The notes under the pieces were generated by a model, which did no database searches, had not been told where the DNA came from, and saw nothing but the letters and a program-made list of their open reading frames with translations. From Hofstenia miamia (taxonomy: Eukaryota > Xenacoelomorpha > Acoela): a DNA stretch of 64,000 nt. This document shows, piece by piece, positions 49,901 to 60,174 of this stretch (position 1 is its first letter; every line of letters begins with the position of its first letter). Location: assembly GCA_004352715.1 (NCBI GenBank), contig SCFE01000060.1, forward strand, positions 927,190 through 991,189, in the 5' to 3' direction. The translations under genes and the position numbers were made by a program.

Positions 49901-50767
49901 TTTTGTATTGATCTAAGAATGTAGTCCTAATTTTTCAGTGGACGTGTTGTATTTTTTGAATATTTTTGAATTGTCAATTTGACTTTATTGTAAGTAATTT
50001 CAGTGATTCAAAACGGTATCACATAGATTCGAAAAATGTATTTCGTGAAATTACCGATTCAGTTATTCCTCATAATCGTGAATTTAGATTCCTCAATAAT
50101 AAAACATAGGCGTTAGGTTTGCGCAGTTTGAAAGGCTTTGTGTAGCATTTTGAGAATCTTCATCTAATATAAAATTGTTCAATTACCTGTTGGATTGTGG
50201 CTCATTGTCGTTCTTTTTTCGATTAAATAATACTTTATGGAAGTTTTTTCATTAGTTGAAATGAGCTCTCACCATTATATATTTATTTAAATCATCTGTT
50301 TAGATAAAGTAATTTACGCACATCGTGCCATCCTCCGCATCCGTTGCGAATATTTTCGCAATATGATGACCAATTCGTGGTCGGAATCCCAACTCAATGA
50401 AATTCACATCACTGACTACACATATGAGACATACCACGCATTTCTGCAGTTCGTTTACACCGATAATTTCAATTTAAATGCAGAAGAGACCATTTCACTT
50501 TTGGGTTTAGCCAATAATTATTGTGAATCGGAGTTGAAACGCAAGTGCGAAGAGCGAATAAAACGTTGCATTGATGTCGACAACGCTGCAATGCTTCTTG
50601 CTGCTTCGATTAAATTTGATGCTAATCAGTTAGAGAACTTTTGTTTTGCCTTCTGCATGCGAAACATGACAAAAGTGGTTAGCAGTGAATCATTTACTCT
50701 ATTAGATGAATTTGTCATCAAACATTTTATTCAGAAAGCAGCGGCTCAAGGAGCCTTCAAATCATAG
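39360..50767 (+). CDS. RCBTB: RCC1 and BTB domain-containing protein, six coding exons
   Basis: Exons: 39360-39488, 39714-39983, 40027-40338, 44634-44864, 49709-49892, 50304-50767. Together they make 1,590 nt or 529 residues plus stop; human RCBTB1 has 531. Residues 1-43 hold the conserved opening WPILTLLPP. Residues 44-314 hold RCC1 propeller repeats (VFSFG, YSWGHNVYSQLGNG, FSWGYNNCGQVGSG, FSWGYNGNGQLGLG, YSWGANSLGQLGLG). Residues 360-480 are the BTB fold (AHRAILRIRCEYFRNM, FLQFVYTD). The rest is a BACK-like tail ending GAFKS. In vertebrates these proteins are adaptors linked to CUL3 ubiquitin ligases. All junctions are phase 0 except the last (phase 1). Intron 2 is only 43 nt, and intron 5 most likely uses a GC donor. 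A TTTGTTTAG acceptor at 39336-39344, 15 nt before the ATG, implies an upstream untranslated exon. No frameshift was seen. Confidence 0.95.
40421..42203. mobile_element. hAT-like element in RCBTB intron 3, with a 1,000-base gap
   Basis: Termini CAGAGATAGAAATGGGCT and, reversed, CAGAGATGGAAATGGGCT match almost perfectly. GTCGAGTG flanks both sides (40413-40420 and 42204-42211). AGCCCA motifs are repeated near both ends. N fills 40908-41907, so any transposase cannot be judged. Confidence 0.9.
42212..44054. other. Intronic sequence, (TA)n at 43084-43108
   Basis: Lies in RCBTB intron 3. GGGCCCCGCGC near 42613 and GGGGCCCGCGCA near 43757 are similar GC-rich patches in direct orientation, not paired as element ends. 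Otherwise no features. Confidence 0.4.
44063..44429. mobile_element. Non-autonomous hAT MITE, 367 bp
   Basis: Ends CAGACTTTTCAACGAGC and, reversed, CAGACTTGTCAACGAGC. GTCTGTAT flanks on both sides exactly (44055-44062 and 44430-44437). GGCTCG is repeated many times in both subterminal regions, the usual layout of hAT transposase-binding sites. It sits in RCBTB intron 3. The minus-strand open frame inside has no transposase motif. Confidence 0.93.
45687..46117 (+). mobile_element. hAT relic nested in the P element
   Basis: Ends TAGGGCAACCA and, reversed, TAGGGCTACT. Flanks ATTATAAC (45679-45686) and ATTATAGC (46118-46125) match at 7 of 8 positions. Near 45870 the frame reads SSVNAERIFSKLNKMK, the hAT C-terminal dimerisation motif. 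It is therefore an internally deleted transposon retaining only the end of its transposase. Confidence 0.8.
46650..49242 (+). pseudogene. P-element (THAP9-like) transposase, broken
   Basis: A THAP zinc-finger remnant lies at about 46650-46835: FHHSTTKIWNN, then KRKDW, SERYCKHFE and LKPIP, matching the W...RKDW...CxxHF...PxP pattern. Its first cysteines are not found. A probable intron with a (TA)n run ends at CCCTTAACACAG (47026). The main body (47281-48396) contains the P transposase core, with SLMLHYTSLQSYKLL, LLFDEMFLQ, VICDDNAVN and CFDGVHLIKCIRNN. After further breaks come ERRFGQYRQMSGG and LLVYIAGYIAYSL, the conserved C-terminal blocks. At least four frameshifts or stops separate these parts, so it is inactive. 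Confidence 0.85.
46907..46957. repeat. (TA)n microsatellite in the P-element intron
   Basis: About 25 uninterrupted TA units between the THAP exon and the transposase exon. Confidence 0.95.
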
Positions 50768-51640
50768 TACTTGCAATTCTTAAATTATTGAATGTGTAAA
50801 TATATAGTTCTAGAATGTTTTGCTCTTTAATTTTGGCATTCCAGTGCTGTATACTTTACGAGATTAAACATTTATATTCAGAGGCGCAACTTCGATCACG
50901 AACCTTGATCTCGATCTCAATAGTCGTAGTTCAACTGAGTTTTTGCATCGTCCAGTATTCTCTATGTTGAATTTATTTAAAATACCAACCACCAGAAATT
51001 CAGTTTGTTCTAGTACACATCATTCAATATTTTTCATAAAATATCATCGTTAGAAATCTTAATAGTTGCTGTATAGGTACACAAATACTTAAGAGAACTT
51101 TCCATGTTTAGGCAATGCTGCTTTTGTAAATAAACAGGTTTTTCAAAAGGAATTAGCATCCTTGATCTCGAGCAATTTTTAGTTGGCTTATGCAAGCTTA
51201 CAATAGTTTTTTCAACTGGCTATGAAATAATTGCTTCTGATTTTGCCTTTATTAAGATCAAATGATACATTTCAATTAACAAAAAGCAAGTTTGAGTCTT
51301 AATCACCCATATATTTTATTGATCTCAAAATGAATAAAACGCAATTTGCCCCAAAATTTAGCAAATATCTCCCGTGAAGAATAGCAGCACTAGAACGCAC
51401 ATACAAAAAGATTTCGTAACCACAAACATATTTTTATGTCATGTAATAATATTGCACTCAGAAACTATTTTTGTAAACCATCGCGTGACAAAAAATACTA
51501 GAAGGAAATATTTCGTGTGATGCTTAAATTTATTTTTTTGTCTTATTTTACGTTATTTTTATGCATTTTATATGAAATTCATATAATATATAATTATATT
51601 CCCTCCAATCAGCATAATAAACGTGTCCAATGAGATGAGC
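50768..51640. other. RCBTB 3' flank
   Basis: The first part must hold the 3' untranslated region; AGATTAAACAT at 50861 is one weak polyadenylation candidate. CTTGATCTCGA repeats near 50905 and 51160 hint at a TE remnant. Confidence 0.35.
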
Positions 51641-51659
51641 ACATCTCGCTATTACAGGG

Positions 51660-52003
51660 CAATTTCAAAGTCTAGTTGTTGCTCCCTGTCGGATTTCAAC
51701 TTTTGCTCCTGCTAACGCTGCAACAGATGCTGAATCCCGAAAAATATCTAAATATTGTGACATTTTTCAACAAGGCTATATATTTCAACCCCTAGCTTTT
51801 GAATGTCAAGGCGGAGCAGTTAAATTAACTTGAGACTTTATTTCTCAACTTGGCAAGTCCCTAATATTTTCATCAAAGGAACCACGTACGGCAGAGTATT
51901 TTAAAAACGCTTGAGTATTATAATTCAGCAGACAAATGCCGCTTGCATTTTGGGGACAATAGAAGATGAATCTTCATTAGAAGAATTGTTTTATGTCTTC
52001 TAG
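51660..52003 (+). pseudogene. LINE reverse-transcriptase C-terminal fragment
   Basis: One frame reads VAPCRISTFAPANAATDAES, RKISKYCDIF and FQPLAFECQGGA. After a frameshift comes LSIIIQQTNAACILGTI. The succession D...AE..K..KY...F.P.A.E..G...L(S)..IQ..NA..LG is the C-terminal region after the reverse transcriptase in some non-LTR elements of invertebrates. Stops interrupt it. Confidence 0.5.
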
Positions 52004-52740
52004 ATAGATTGGACATTAAGGAAAAAAGAATATTTAGGAAATAATGACAAACATCGACTTGCTCTTGTAATTAAAACCTTTTGATTTAATGTCAAGGAAA
52101 AGACAAATGCTAAGTTGAAGAACAAAGTGGTACAGGGATGACGTCCAGAAAATAAAGCAAGGCCGAGTAAAAAGCAAAATTTATGGAGTTCATTAAAAAA
52201 ATACAAATATTGTCAGTTCAAGTCTTTCATTTAAATAAGATGATTTATAATTTGAACTATAATTCGGATTACTAAATATTTATTGTACATACATAGATTT
52301 GTATTTAAAAATTGTGAACCTTGTGGATGATTTAACTTTAATGTGTAAAAAATAGTTGTTAAATAACCAAGACGTGAACCAGCAAGCCCAATCAAATGGA
52401 TGTTGCCTTGTCACAGGGTTGTTTGTGTTTTTTATCGGTATTCTCGGGGATTAATCAGGCCGCTATTTGCAGGAAATATATTCCGATGCCAAAGAGGGAT
52501 TACTCAGCTTATTATCTTAATTGATTATAATAGACTGGTGAATACAATGTTGGAGCTGATAGAAAATTTTCTAGTAGAAAGAAAGTGATGACTATTTTGT
52601 TGCAATTGATGCTGAGCCTGAACCAGCTCCTACAAAATAGGTCATAATTGATGATGATCTGCCTAGCGAATATTTCGCGTTGTTAATATAACAGCTAAGA
52701 CAGTAGAAAATGTTATGTAGTGCTTACTAGACGGGAAATA
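52004..52740. other. No clear feature
   Basis: A short open stretch (52400-52588) lacks motifs. It may be the decayed 5' part of the next LINE fragment. Confidence 0.3.
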
Positions 52741-53640
52741 TTAAGCTGTTCAAAATTATACAAAGGGGTTATACAAGGCACACTGCTGGGACCATTGCTT
52801 TTTACAATGTCTATCAATGATCTAAGAACTTCAATAAGCCAAGACTAGAATGTAGTTCAATATGTTGATGACATTTGCATTTTTGCAAGTGGGATATCTC
52901 TTGAAAAACGATTACAAACTTTGAAGAAAATTTATCGGATTTACATAATTATTTCAAAATGCATTGTTTAACACTAAATCCCCAAAAAACAGATTTGTGT
53001 ATTATGTCTCCTCAATCTAACTCAAACTATACAATCAACAGAACGTTAAGTATTTCTGGTAAAACTGTTGAAACTGGATAAATTTAAATATTTGGGTACA
53101 ATAATGCACAATAAGCTTAAATTTAACTATCATATTCAATCCATATTAAGAAAAACGGCAATTGGCATTGTGTATTTCAATTTTAAATATGGTTATTGAC
53201 GCTAAAATGAAAGAAATTCTGATGAATGCATTGATTGTGAGTAAATTTAGATATTGTTGTGTTTTGTTTAATGGAATGGACAGCTCATTATATAAAAAAT
53301 TGATTGCCAAATTAGATGGGCAAACAAAGTATGCACTAGTGAAAACTCGAATAATAACAAATCTAATATTTCGTATTCCAACTTATATGTTTTCCTCATC
53401 AAACTCTGGAACATTATTAACAGACGTATGCCGTATGATAGAAGAGAGTTTCCTTCTTTTTACAGTAATTTAATATATATACGAACTTCTACAATAGGAA
53501 AAGTGAAATTTAAAAAAGTTTTCTTGAAAAATTCATTTGTAAATTCCGCAATAGAAATCTGCAACAATCTCCCAATTAAAGTTCAACAACTGAGAGAAAG
53601 ATATAAATATAAGTCTATTTTGATAGGGTTTTGAGGTGTT
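52741..53640 (+). pseudogene. LINE reverse transcriptase fragment
   Basis: It begins with GVIQGTLLGPLLFTMSINDL at about 52767, then VQYVDDICIF near 52856, where the YVDD catalytic box is retained. Further on are LDKFKYLGTIMHNKLKF and the C-terminal RTSTIGK...FVNSAIEICNNLP. These are successive reverse-transcriptase blocks of a CR1/Jockey-type LINE. Several stops and frameshifts occur, and the part before the B box is absent or unrecognisable. Confidence 0.8.
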
Positions 53641-53990
53641 TTCATGTGTACAACTGGTGCACGAGTGTATTTTGTGCAGCTTGTATATTATTCAGAACAT
53701 TATGAATGCTTGCTATTTCAATATTAGGTGGTGTGCTGGAACATTCACTTCTTGTCTTTTTTTAAAAAGTAATGTCAACCCTTGCAACAAAAAATAGAAC
53801 AACACAAAATTAATAGCAAAAAATATGTATACCGTTACACATTAAATTTCAACACTATCAACACAAAATAAAGAAACATAATAGCAAAAAATAATTTCGA
53901 TTCTACAATCCACATTAATTTTCAGTCCAAATCAGAATCTGATAATCAGAGTTATCCTTGTGCAACACAAATGAACCATTTGAAGTATAT
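53641..53990. other. No recognisable feature
   Basis: Possibly LINE 3' untranslated sequence. Confidence 0.3.
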
Positions 53991-53999
53991 TTCATTTTG

Positions 54000-54932
54000 T
54001 AATATTAAATTGTAATGTCAAACTCGTTGGAATATGAAATTATTTTAACCAGATTGCGTGTAGGTGGTCTTCTTTTTTGTTGACGACATGTCACATGAAT
54101 TCACCTTCTTTCAGCTCTTCTAGAGTAACAGCTGGATTTCGGTTTCGGTATCACTGCCAGTACTAGAATGCTCAGCACATCTAAGGCTTGGTTCTTCCTC
54201 CATTCTTGCCGGGATCATCCCGTAAATTCATCTCGTCATAATGTTGCCTTCTGGTACGCTTTTGCTTTCTTTTTGGAAATGGTCAAAAGAAGATTGAATA
54301 AACTCTTCGTTTAATTCTGCTCTTGCAGCTTTAACATTTTTAGCTAATCTTTGAACAAGCTTATGACGTTTCATCCAACTTAGTGTCCACTTAGGGCCAG
54401 GTGTTTTATTTCGGAAAGCATCAACAACATGTCCTGTCCTACCAAGGTAAGATTTAACAATCATTGAGAGTTCAACACATGTCAATGGCTTTCGCCATTC
54501 ACACAGCTTGATTACAGATGGCGCGAGAGCACTTTCATCAGCCGACGTTGGGGCTTTAGAATGATTAACAGTTGCAGAATGTATGCCTTTGTTTATTCCA
54601 AAGTGTGCCATGCGCAATACTATACCGCAATGCGGATTCTACTACTACAAGGCTATAAAATCCGTAGCCTAAAATGACGCTTTTCTTGTATATATTTCAT
54701 GTCTTCTTATTATTTTTGTACATTATTGACGCTATTTAGAGAATTTATCAGTTTCTGAAATTGTAAATAAAAGTCTCTAAATATAGAATATCTTATCTTA
54801 TCTTATCTTATCTTATTCTTGAACGGAATGATCAGCTGCAATATAATCAAGAGCATTTTGTATCACATCTTCAGAATACGTCGCTTTATAATTACGAGTA
54901 CCATGTTGTCGCTGATAACGTCTCACCATTTT
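54000..54932 (-). pseudogene. pogo/Tigger-like transposase relic
   Basis: The minus strand from 54930 reads MVRRYQRQHGTRNYK, ATYSEDVIQNALDYIAADHS, the first helix-turn-helix of pogo-type transposases. It resumes at 54617-54228 with FGINKGIHSA and GPKWTLSWMKRHKL...LAKNV, a CENP-B-like second DNA-binding domain. After a one-base frameshift it reads YDEMNLRDDPGKN, containing the first catalytic aspartate. It then jumps to a C-terminal-like VTLEELKEGEF, so most of the DDE domain is deleted. A LINE tail (about 54640-54812) separates the two DNA-binding parts. Confidence 0.7.
54640..54812 (+). mobile_element. 5'-truncated LINE tail with (TCTTA)n
   Basis: Non-coding sequence ends with AATAAAAG (54765-54772) and five TCTTA units (54787-54811), a typical LINE 3' tail. 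It lies in opposite orientation within the pogo relic, so it probably inserted after it. Confidence 0.55.
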
Positions 54933-56448
54933 CACGTAAAAAATGTTTCTGACAGTAAAATTTCAACTAAAAGTGAAAGCGAAAAACCCTATTGAAACTC
55001 TATTCATAAAATCAAGATTATTTAAAGAAAATTAGGATTTTTTTAAAAAAATAATAAGAATACAGATGCAACGCAACATATGCAAATATATAGTATAGTA
55101 TATGTAAATCGAGTACAACAAAGGTTTTCAGACATTATCAAAGTTACCTCGTGCTATCAAAGCAGCCCCGGTTTGCGGATATTGGCATCATACTTGATTG
55201 AATTAGACGATCTTTATAAGAACTACCATTGAGAACCATTAAATTTATATAAATGCAAATCACGTATTGTTTACTTAATTCCTATTAACCCAACTGTGCG
55301 ATTTTTATTATAATGTATAAGGAAAGGAATACATATTTCCCGAACACATCTGCCATTAATGATATCCCTAAGTGCAAATTTGCAAATATAATAAAAAATA
55401 CTGATAAGAGTAACTTACTTATTGACTAAAATATTGAGTATTTATTTTGGAAATGATTTTGAAATAAACTTGTTTGATTTGAATTGTCTATATATTTCAT
55501 GATGCAATTCAACTGAATCATTCTGAAATATTTTCGTGGTTAAAACATATTTTCCTTTAAATTGTTATAATATAACATTGGCCGTCATCAGTGGACTGTT
55601 TGTGGAAATATGTGGTATTAGTCACCACTGATGCCATCAGTGGCCCATTGGTGGACCTATTGGCGGCATCAGTGGCAATTTTTGCAATAAACAATCAGTA
55701 AGCAGTTCTTTGCAAATATAACTCACTTCATTATTTTGATAATTAGATCCTTTTAATATAAAGAAATGAATTGTGAACAGCTTTTTCGAAATTTTAAATT
55801 TGTGGAAAATTATAATATACCAGATAAGTGAATTTTCAAAATAATTTATTCATGAATATTGGACACCTTGAAATTGACTGTTATATAAAAAAGTTACAAT
55901 TGAAAAAAAAAGATGTTTCACGATATAAGAAAGTACTATTTCAAAATTGTACTTACTCTTAAAATTTTAAATTTTTGTTAAATTAGGCAGATTTTAATGC
56001 TTATTGTTATCATTTATAAACAAGACATTCACTGAGTTTAGGAAATGTTTATTTTAAATATCATTGACACCACGTCAAAGATATTGTCATTCCGTTGTTG
56101 GCTTATGTTTGCTTAAACATCAATGTTTGAACAGATTAGTAATATAAATTTCATGAAATGTATAAAAGCAATGCTGAAGCAATCATGGTCAACATAAAAC
56201 AATGTTGTTACGACCTCTAAATATTGCTTTTTATTCATAAAAAGCAACCTAATGTGACGTTGTTGAAGCAATGTTGTTTCGACTCATGAAATGGTACCAT
56301 TTCGACGTTAAAACAACGTTGTTTTAGATACAGAAAACAACCACATAACAACAAAACAACGTTGTTTCGACCTTAAATTGTTATCTGGGTTGTTTATATT
56401 GTAGACAAATAGTGCTTTCATTCTATATAAAATAATTGACTGTTACCC
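54933..56448. other. No genes; short palindromic repeat cluster
   Basis: No coding. CATCAGTGG repeats occur at about 55587-55670. AACAACGTTGTT-type palindromes occur at 56190-56385. Confidence 0.4.
56190..56385. repeat. Cluster of AACAACGTTGTT-like palindromes
   Basis: At least five copies of CAA(C/T)GTTGTT, several followed by CGAC, in under 200 bp. The best are AAACAACGTTGTTT near 56311 and 56360. Possibly the end of a MITE. Confidence 0.6.
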
Positions 56449-58526
56449 TTAAAAGTCCAAACGGTCAAAATTGACCGTTTTTCAAATTTCCTCAAAGTAA
56501 AAAGAGACACCAATACACATATTGACTTATCAAGTGAATTATTTACTTAAAATGTCTTTTTAGAAAATCATTTGTTCGTTTTAAATTACAGCATTTTGTA
56601 TTGATAATGACCACATCCAATTTTTTTAGTATTTTGACTCCAAATGAATAGAGAGAGACCAAGAAGAAGTGCTTCTCAAGTGGTTGCAGCAGCTGTTTAT
56701 GCAGACCTTGATTCTGATGTGGTATAGTTGGTTCGGATGATGATGCTGGAAATGTTTCACCTTTTGAAGAAATGACTTTGAGTGACCACACAGACAACGA
56801 GGAAGTTGATAGTGAGGTAGAAAGAGAAGGTGATGCAATAGAGGATGTAAATACGGCATTCATAAAAGGTAATTTATATATTTAAGAAAATCGCAACCAC
56901 TAGCCGTATCAAAAAATTATTCTCTTGAGGTAAATGTACTATATTACTACTTTTTAGGTAAAGATGGTACAGCTTGGAACGTAGCAAAGCCTGGAACTCC
57001 CGGTAGAGTTGATGCAGCTAATGTTTTCATTGCAAAGGCAGGTGTCAAAGGTTTTGTTCAAGCCAGAATTAACACTGTTGCAGATTCATGGAGACAAATT
57101 TTCACCTTACAGATTTTGAATAAAATTATATCTGCTACAAACAACTATGCCAGTCAACAAGATGTAGAACTTAAACTTGATATTTCAACACTGGAAAAGT
57201 TCTTGGCAATTGTCTATATGCGTGGCTTGCTATCAAACAATTTGCCAATTAACTTTCTTTGGCACAAAACCCATGGAGTCAAATTTGTGAAAAACTTAAT
57301 GCCCAGAAACAAGTTCAAAGAAATTATGTCATACTTGCGTTTTGATGACAAGCGCACAAGAAGTCAGAGGTTGCAAACCGATAAGTTCACTCATATCAGA
57401 GAAGTGTTCTCACTGTTCAGAGATAGAATTAAAACTGTGTATGTTCCAAATTTTTGGATGACAATTGATGAGCAACTCTTACCTTACAAAGGCAGATCTG
57501 GTTTGGTTGTTTTCATGCCAAATAAACCCGACAAATATGGCATAAAGTTTTGAGTTTTAGTGGAGGTTGATAAGAAGTATATCGTTGACATTTTGCCATA
57601 TTTGGGGAAAAAAGACGCTGAAACACGCACAGGTCAACTAGGCCAAACTGTTGTAATGGACAGGGCTATAATGTGACGATTGATAATTTTTTCACATCGC
57701 TGAAGTTGGCACAGAATTTGAAATTGAAGAAAACAACAATTGTGGGTACTGTACGCAATAATAGGAGAGAATTCTCATCTACTCAAACTACAGCAAAAGA
57801 TAACTTATATGAAACCAAATTTTACACTGAATCACATGGAATATTGTTGTCATCCTACCAATGCAAGCCCAGTAAAAAAGTGAATGTTTTGTCTTCCATT
57901 CATAAGCACCCACACTTCAACTCTTCTAAAAAAAACCTGACAGCGTTCTGTTCTATAATAAGAACAAAGTCGGTGTTGATATGGTTGACCAAATGATAAG
58001 ACTTTATTCAGCAAAGCAAGCAACTCGTAGGGGGCCAGTAGCAGTGTTTTACAACATGCTCGATATTGCTGCCATCAATGTATGGATCCTTTACAAAGAA
58101 TCAACTTCTGATAATATTAGCAGAAAGGATTTTATTATTTGCTTAGCTGAAGAATTATCAGGTAACATTTCTAGTATTTTTCTTGCCCAGACAAGACTCC
58201 CTTGCCTACAAATTCATTAGGTTCTGGTTTTCAAAACACATTTCAACCTACCCAAATAACAGCAAAGCGTCACCAATGTGCTATTCGAGGTTGCTCAAAC
58301 AAAACAAACATGGTTTGTGCAGACTGCAGTAAACCAGTATGTGGCATGTGCTCTTTTGATTGCCAATTTGTTAAAACTTTTTGTTCTATTTGTTTCAATA
58401 AATGAATACATGTTTTTCTGAGCTTCCCATTTTTATTTCCAATATTTATGAGGGAAAAAACCAATAATTTGTAATATTAGATAAGTTTTGATAATTGCGG
58501 TCAGATTTGACCGTTTGGACTTTTAA
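56449..58526 (+). mobile_element. piggyBac element with TTAA ends
   Basis: TTAA at 56449-56452 and 58523-58526 flank inverted ends that both read AAGTCCAAACGGTCAAA from outside in. Each end continues into a self-complementary CGGTCAAAATTGACCG-type palindrome. At 2.08 kb it is the normal length for a piggyBac element. Confidence 0.92.
56644..58405 (+). pseudogene. piggyBac transposase, broken
   Basis: It starts at ATG 56644 with an acidic N-terminal region. A probable 89-nt intron (56869-56957) joins IK|G to KDGTAWNV. The core has LEKFLAIVYMRGLL and FKEIMSYLRFDD. The three catalytic aspartates are retained in MTIDEQLLPYKGR (about 57460), YNVTIDNFF (about 57675) and VGVDMVDQM (about 57972). 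The C-terminus is a cysteine-rich zinc finger (CAIRGC...CADC...CGMC...CSIC). A TGA at 57551 replaces the tryptophan of the KFW motif. At least two frameshifts (near 57660 and 57940) also disable it. It would excise precisely at TTAA. Confidence 0.9.
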
Positions 58527-58614
58527 TTTTTGCGTATTGTCTAGTGTTAAGTGACTAATATAAAAAAATCAAGATTTCAATACAATTAGGTCTAGTTAAA
58601 TTTTTGGAACTGCG

Positions 58615-59907
58615 TTAACACTAGAAGCGCCAGACGTTCAATATACCTAAAAGCGCCAAAAACCGTCAATTTCTATATTACATTTTGTGAATTACTACAA
58701 ATATACTAAAACCAGTGATGTAGTTCTATTTTGTTAACAATGGTCGCCTTTTTAAACCAAAAATTTTGGGACATTACTCTCGTCATAAAATTTTTGCACG
58801 CCCTCCTATTAGTCTGCTTTGACAATCATCAGCTGAATGGTGTCTCAGCAATCGAATCCTCTACAAACTCAACCGACTGGATTTTCTTTACTAAGGCCAT
58901 ATAGTAGGCGCTTTATAATATAAGCTTATAAATCCATTGATAATTAATCAATCCCTAATACAACCAAATTCGTCTGGAATTAATTCCTACATTGAAACCC
59001 CATCTATTAATAAATCCAACAGCCCGATTAATAAATCCAATTTTTCTAAGAGAATGACCGACTTATATAACGAATCGCCGAACTTATTGTAATTGCGATA
59101 TCATAGATGATACTGAAGTTGACATTTTTTCTCAAGAAGATACAAAACGCATAAATCCGTTGGAGGCCATATATTTATTCCAGTGAGCATGGAATAAGTT
59201 TCTTGGAACAACATCGTAAACGGTTAAATTAAAGCCGGTTTTACTGCTGTTGGGGCGGAACTGGTCAATGAAGAACCGAATTTACCATCACTCTTACTGG
59301 ATTGACTGAAAGGAATTAATAGATGGCTATAGATTGGTGATGTTATAGTTCTGGAAATGAAGGGGGAAGATATGCTTAATGAACTGGTCCACGATAGCGA
59401 GAGAAAGATTAGTGATGAAGGAGTACGTACTTCTGAGCCTCCAACAACCGCGAAAATACTACATTGCTTTGTTCGATAGGAATATGGTCTCAATAGTCTT
59501 GGATACAGCAAAATGTATACCTTTGTTGCTTTCAAAGAGAACATCAGCCCTGAATTTCAAAAAGTGCCCTTCAAAGCAAGAAATTCTTGATAAATTCATC
59601 ATCTACCAAAAGCAAAATATTTGTTGACACTTCTATAAATTGCTTAGCAATAGGTATTTTTTAGTATTTTTTCTCCGTTATTAAATCCTTTGAAAAGCTC
59701 TAGAAAACGACGATAGATAACAATTAAAGCATTTTATGTTTGCTTCATTATTCATTCAACAAAACAACTAGCAGGTACATATACTTCCAATTATGTTGAC
59801 AATCTCATTAAATTTGCTATTTGTAGAAATTTGGTTTCTATTCCATAATTTATAGCATTTGAAACATATGTATATTTATTCTCAAGTAGTTGCTGTTCTA
59901 GTGTAAA
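58615..59907. mobile_element. Possible TTAA-type element, degenerate
   Basis: TTAACACTAGAAGCGCC at 58615 and, reversed, TTTTACACTAGAACAGC at about 59907 resemble inverted ends. The right TTAA is mutated. The interior contains weak open segments; one near 59370-59460 (an acidic region, then SEPPTTAKILHCF) vaguely recalls the C-terminus of pogo-type transposases. Confidence 0.35.
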
Positions 59908-60166
59908 AAATTCAAAATAGCATTGTCCTAACGTAGATTTATAAAGCAGGGTCTACTGCATATCGATCGCCCAACCAACCTTTCTAAACTGGATATCAAG
60001 ATCTTTTGATATCTTTTGTACTTCTCTTCTAATTTTTTATTGGAGGTAGACTGTGTAAATCTCATCACAGAATGCTTTCAGGTGAATCGTTGCATTGATT
60101 AAATTCATAATATTGTGAATTGCGAGTTCCAGGCTGTGGTTTACTTGACCACTTGATAGATCAGTT
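59908..60166. other. No recognisable feature
   Basis: Short spacer with no coding. Confidence 0.4.
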
Positions 60167-60174
60167 CGTCACAG

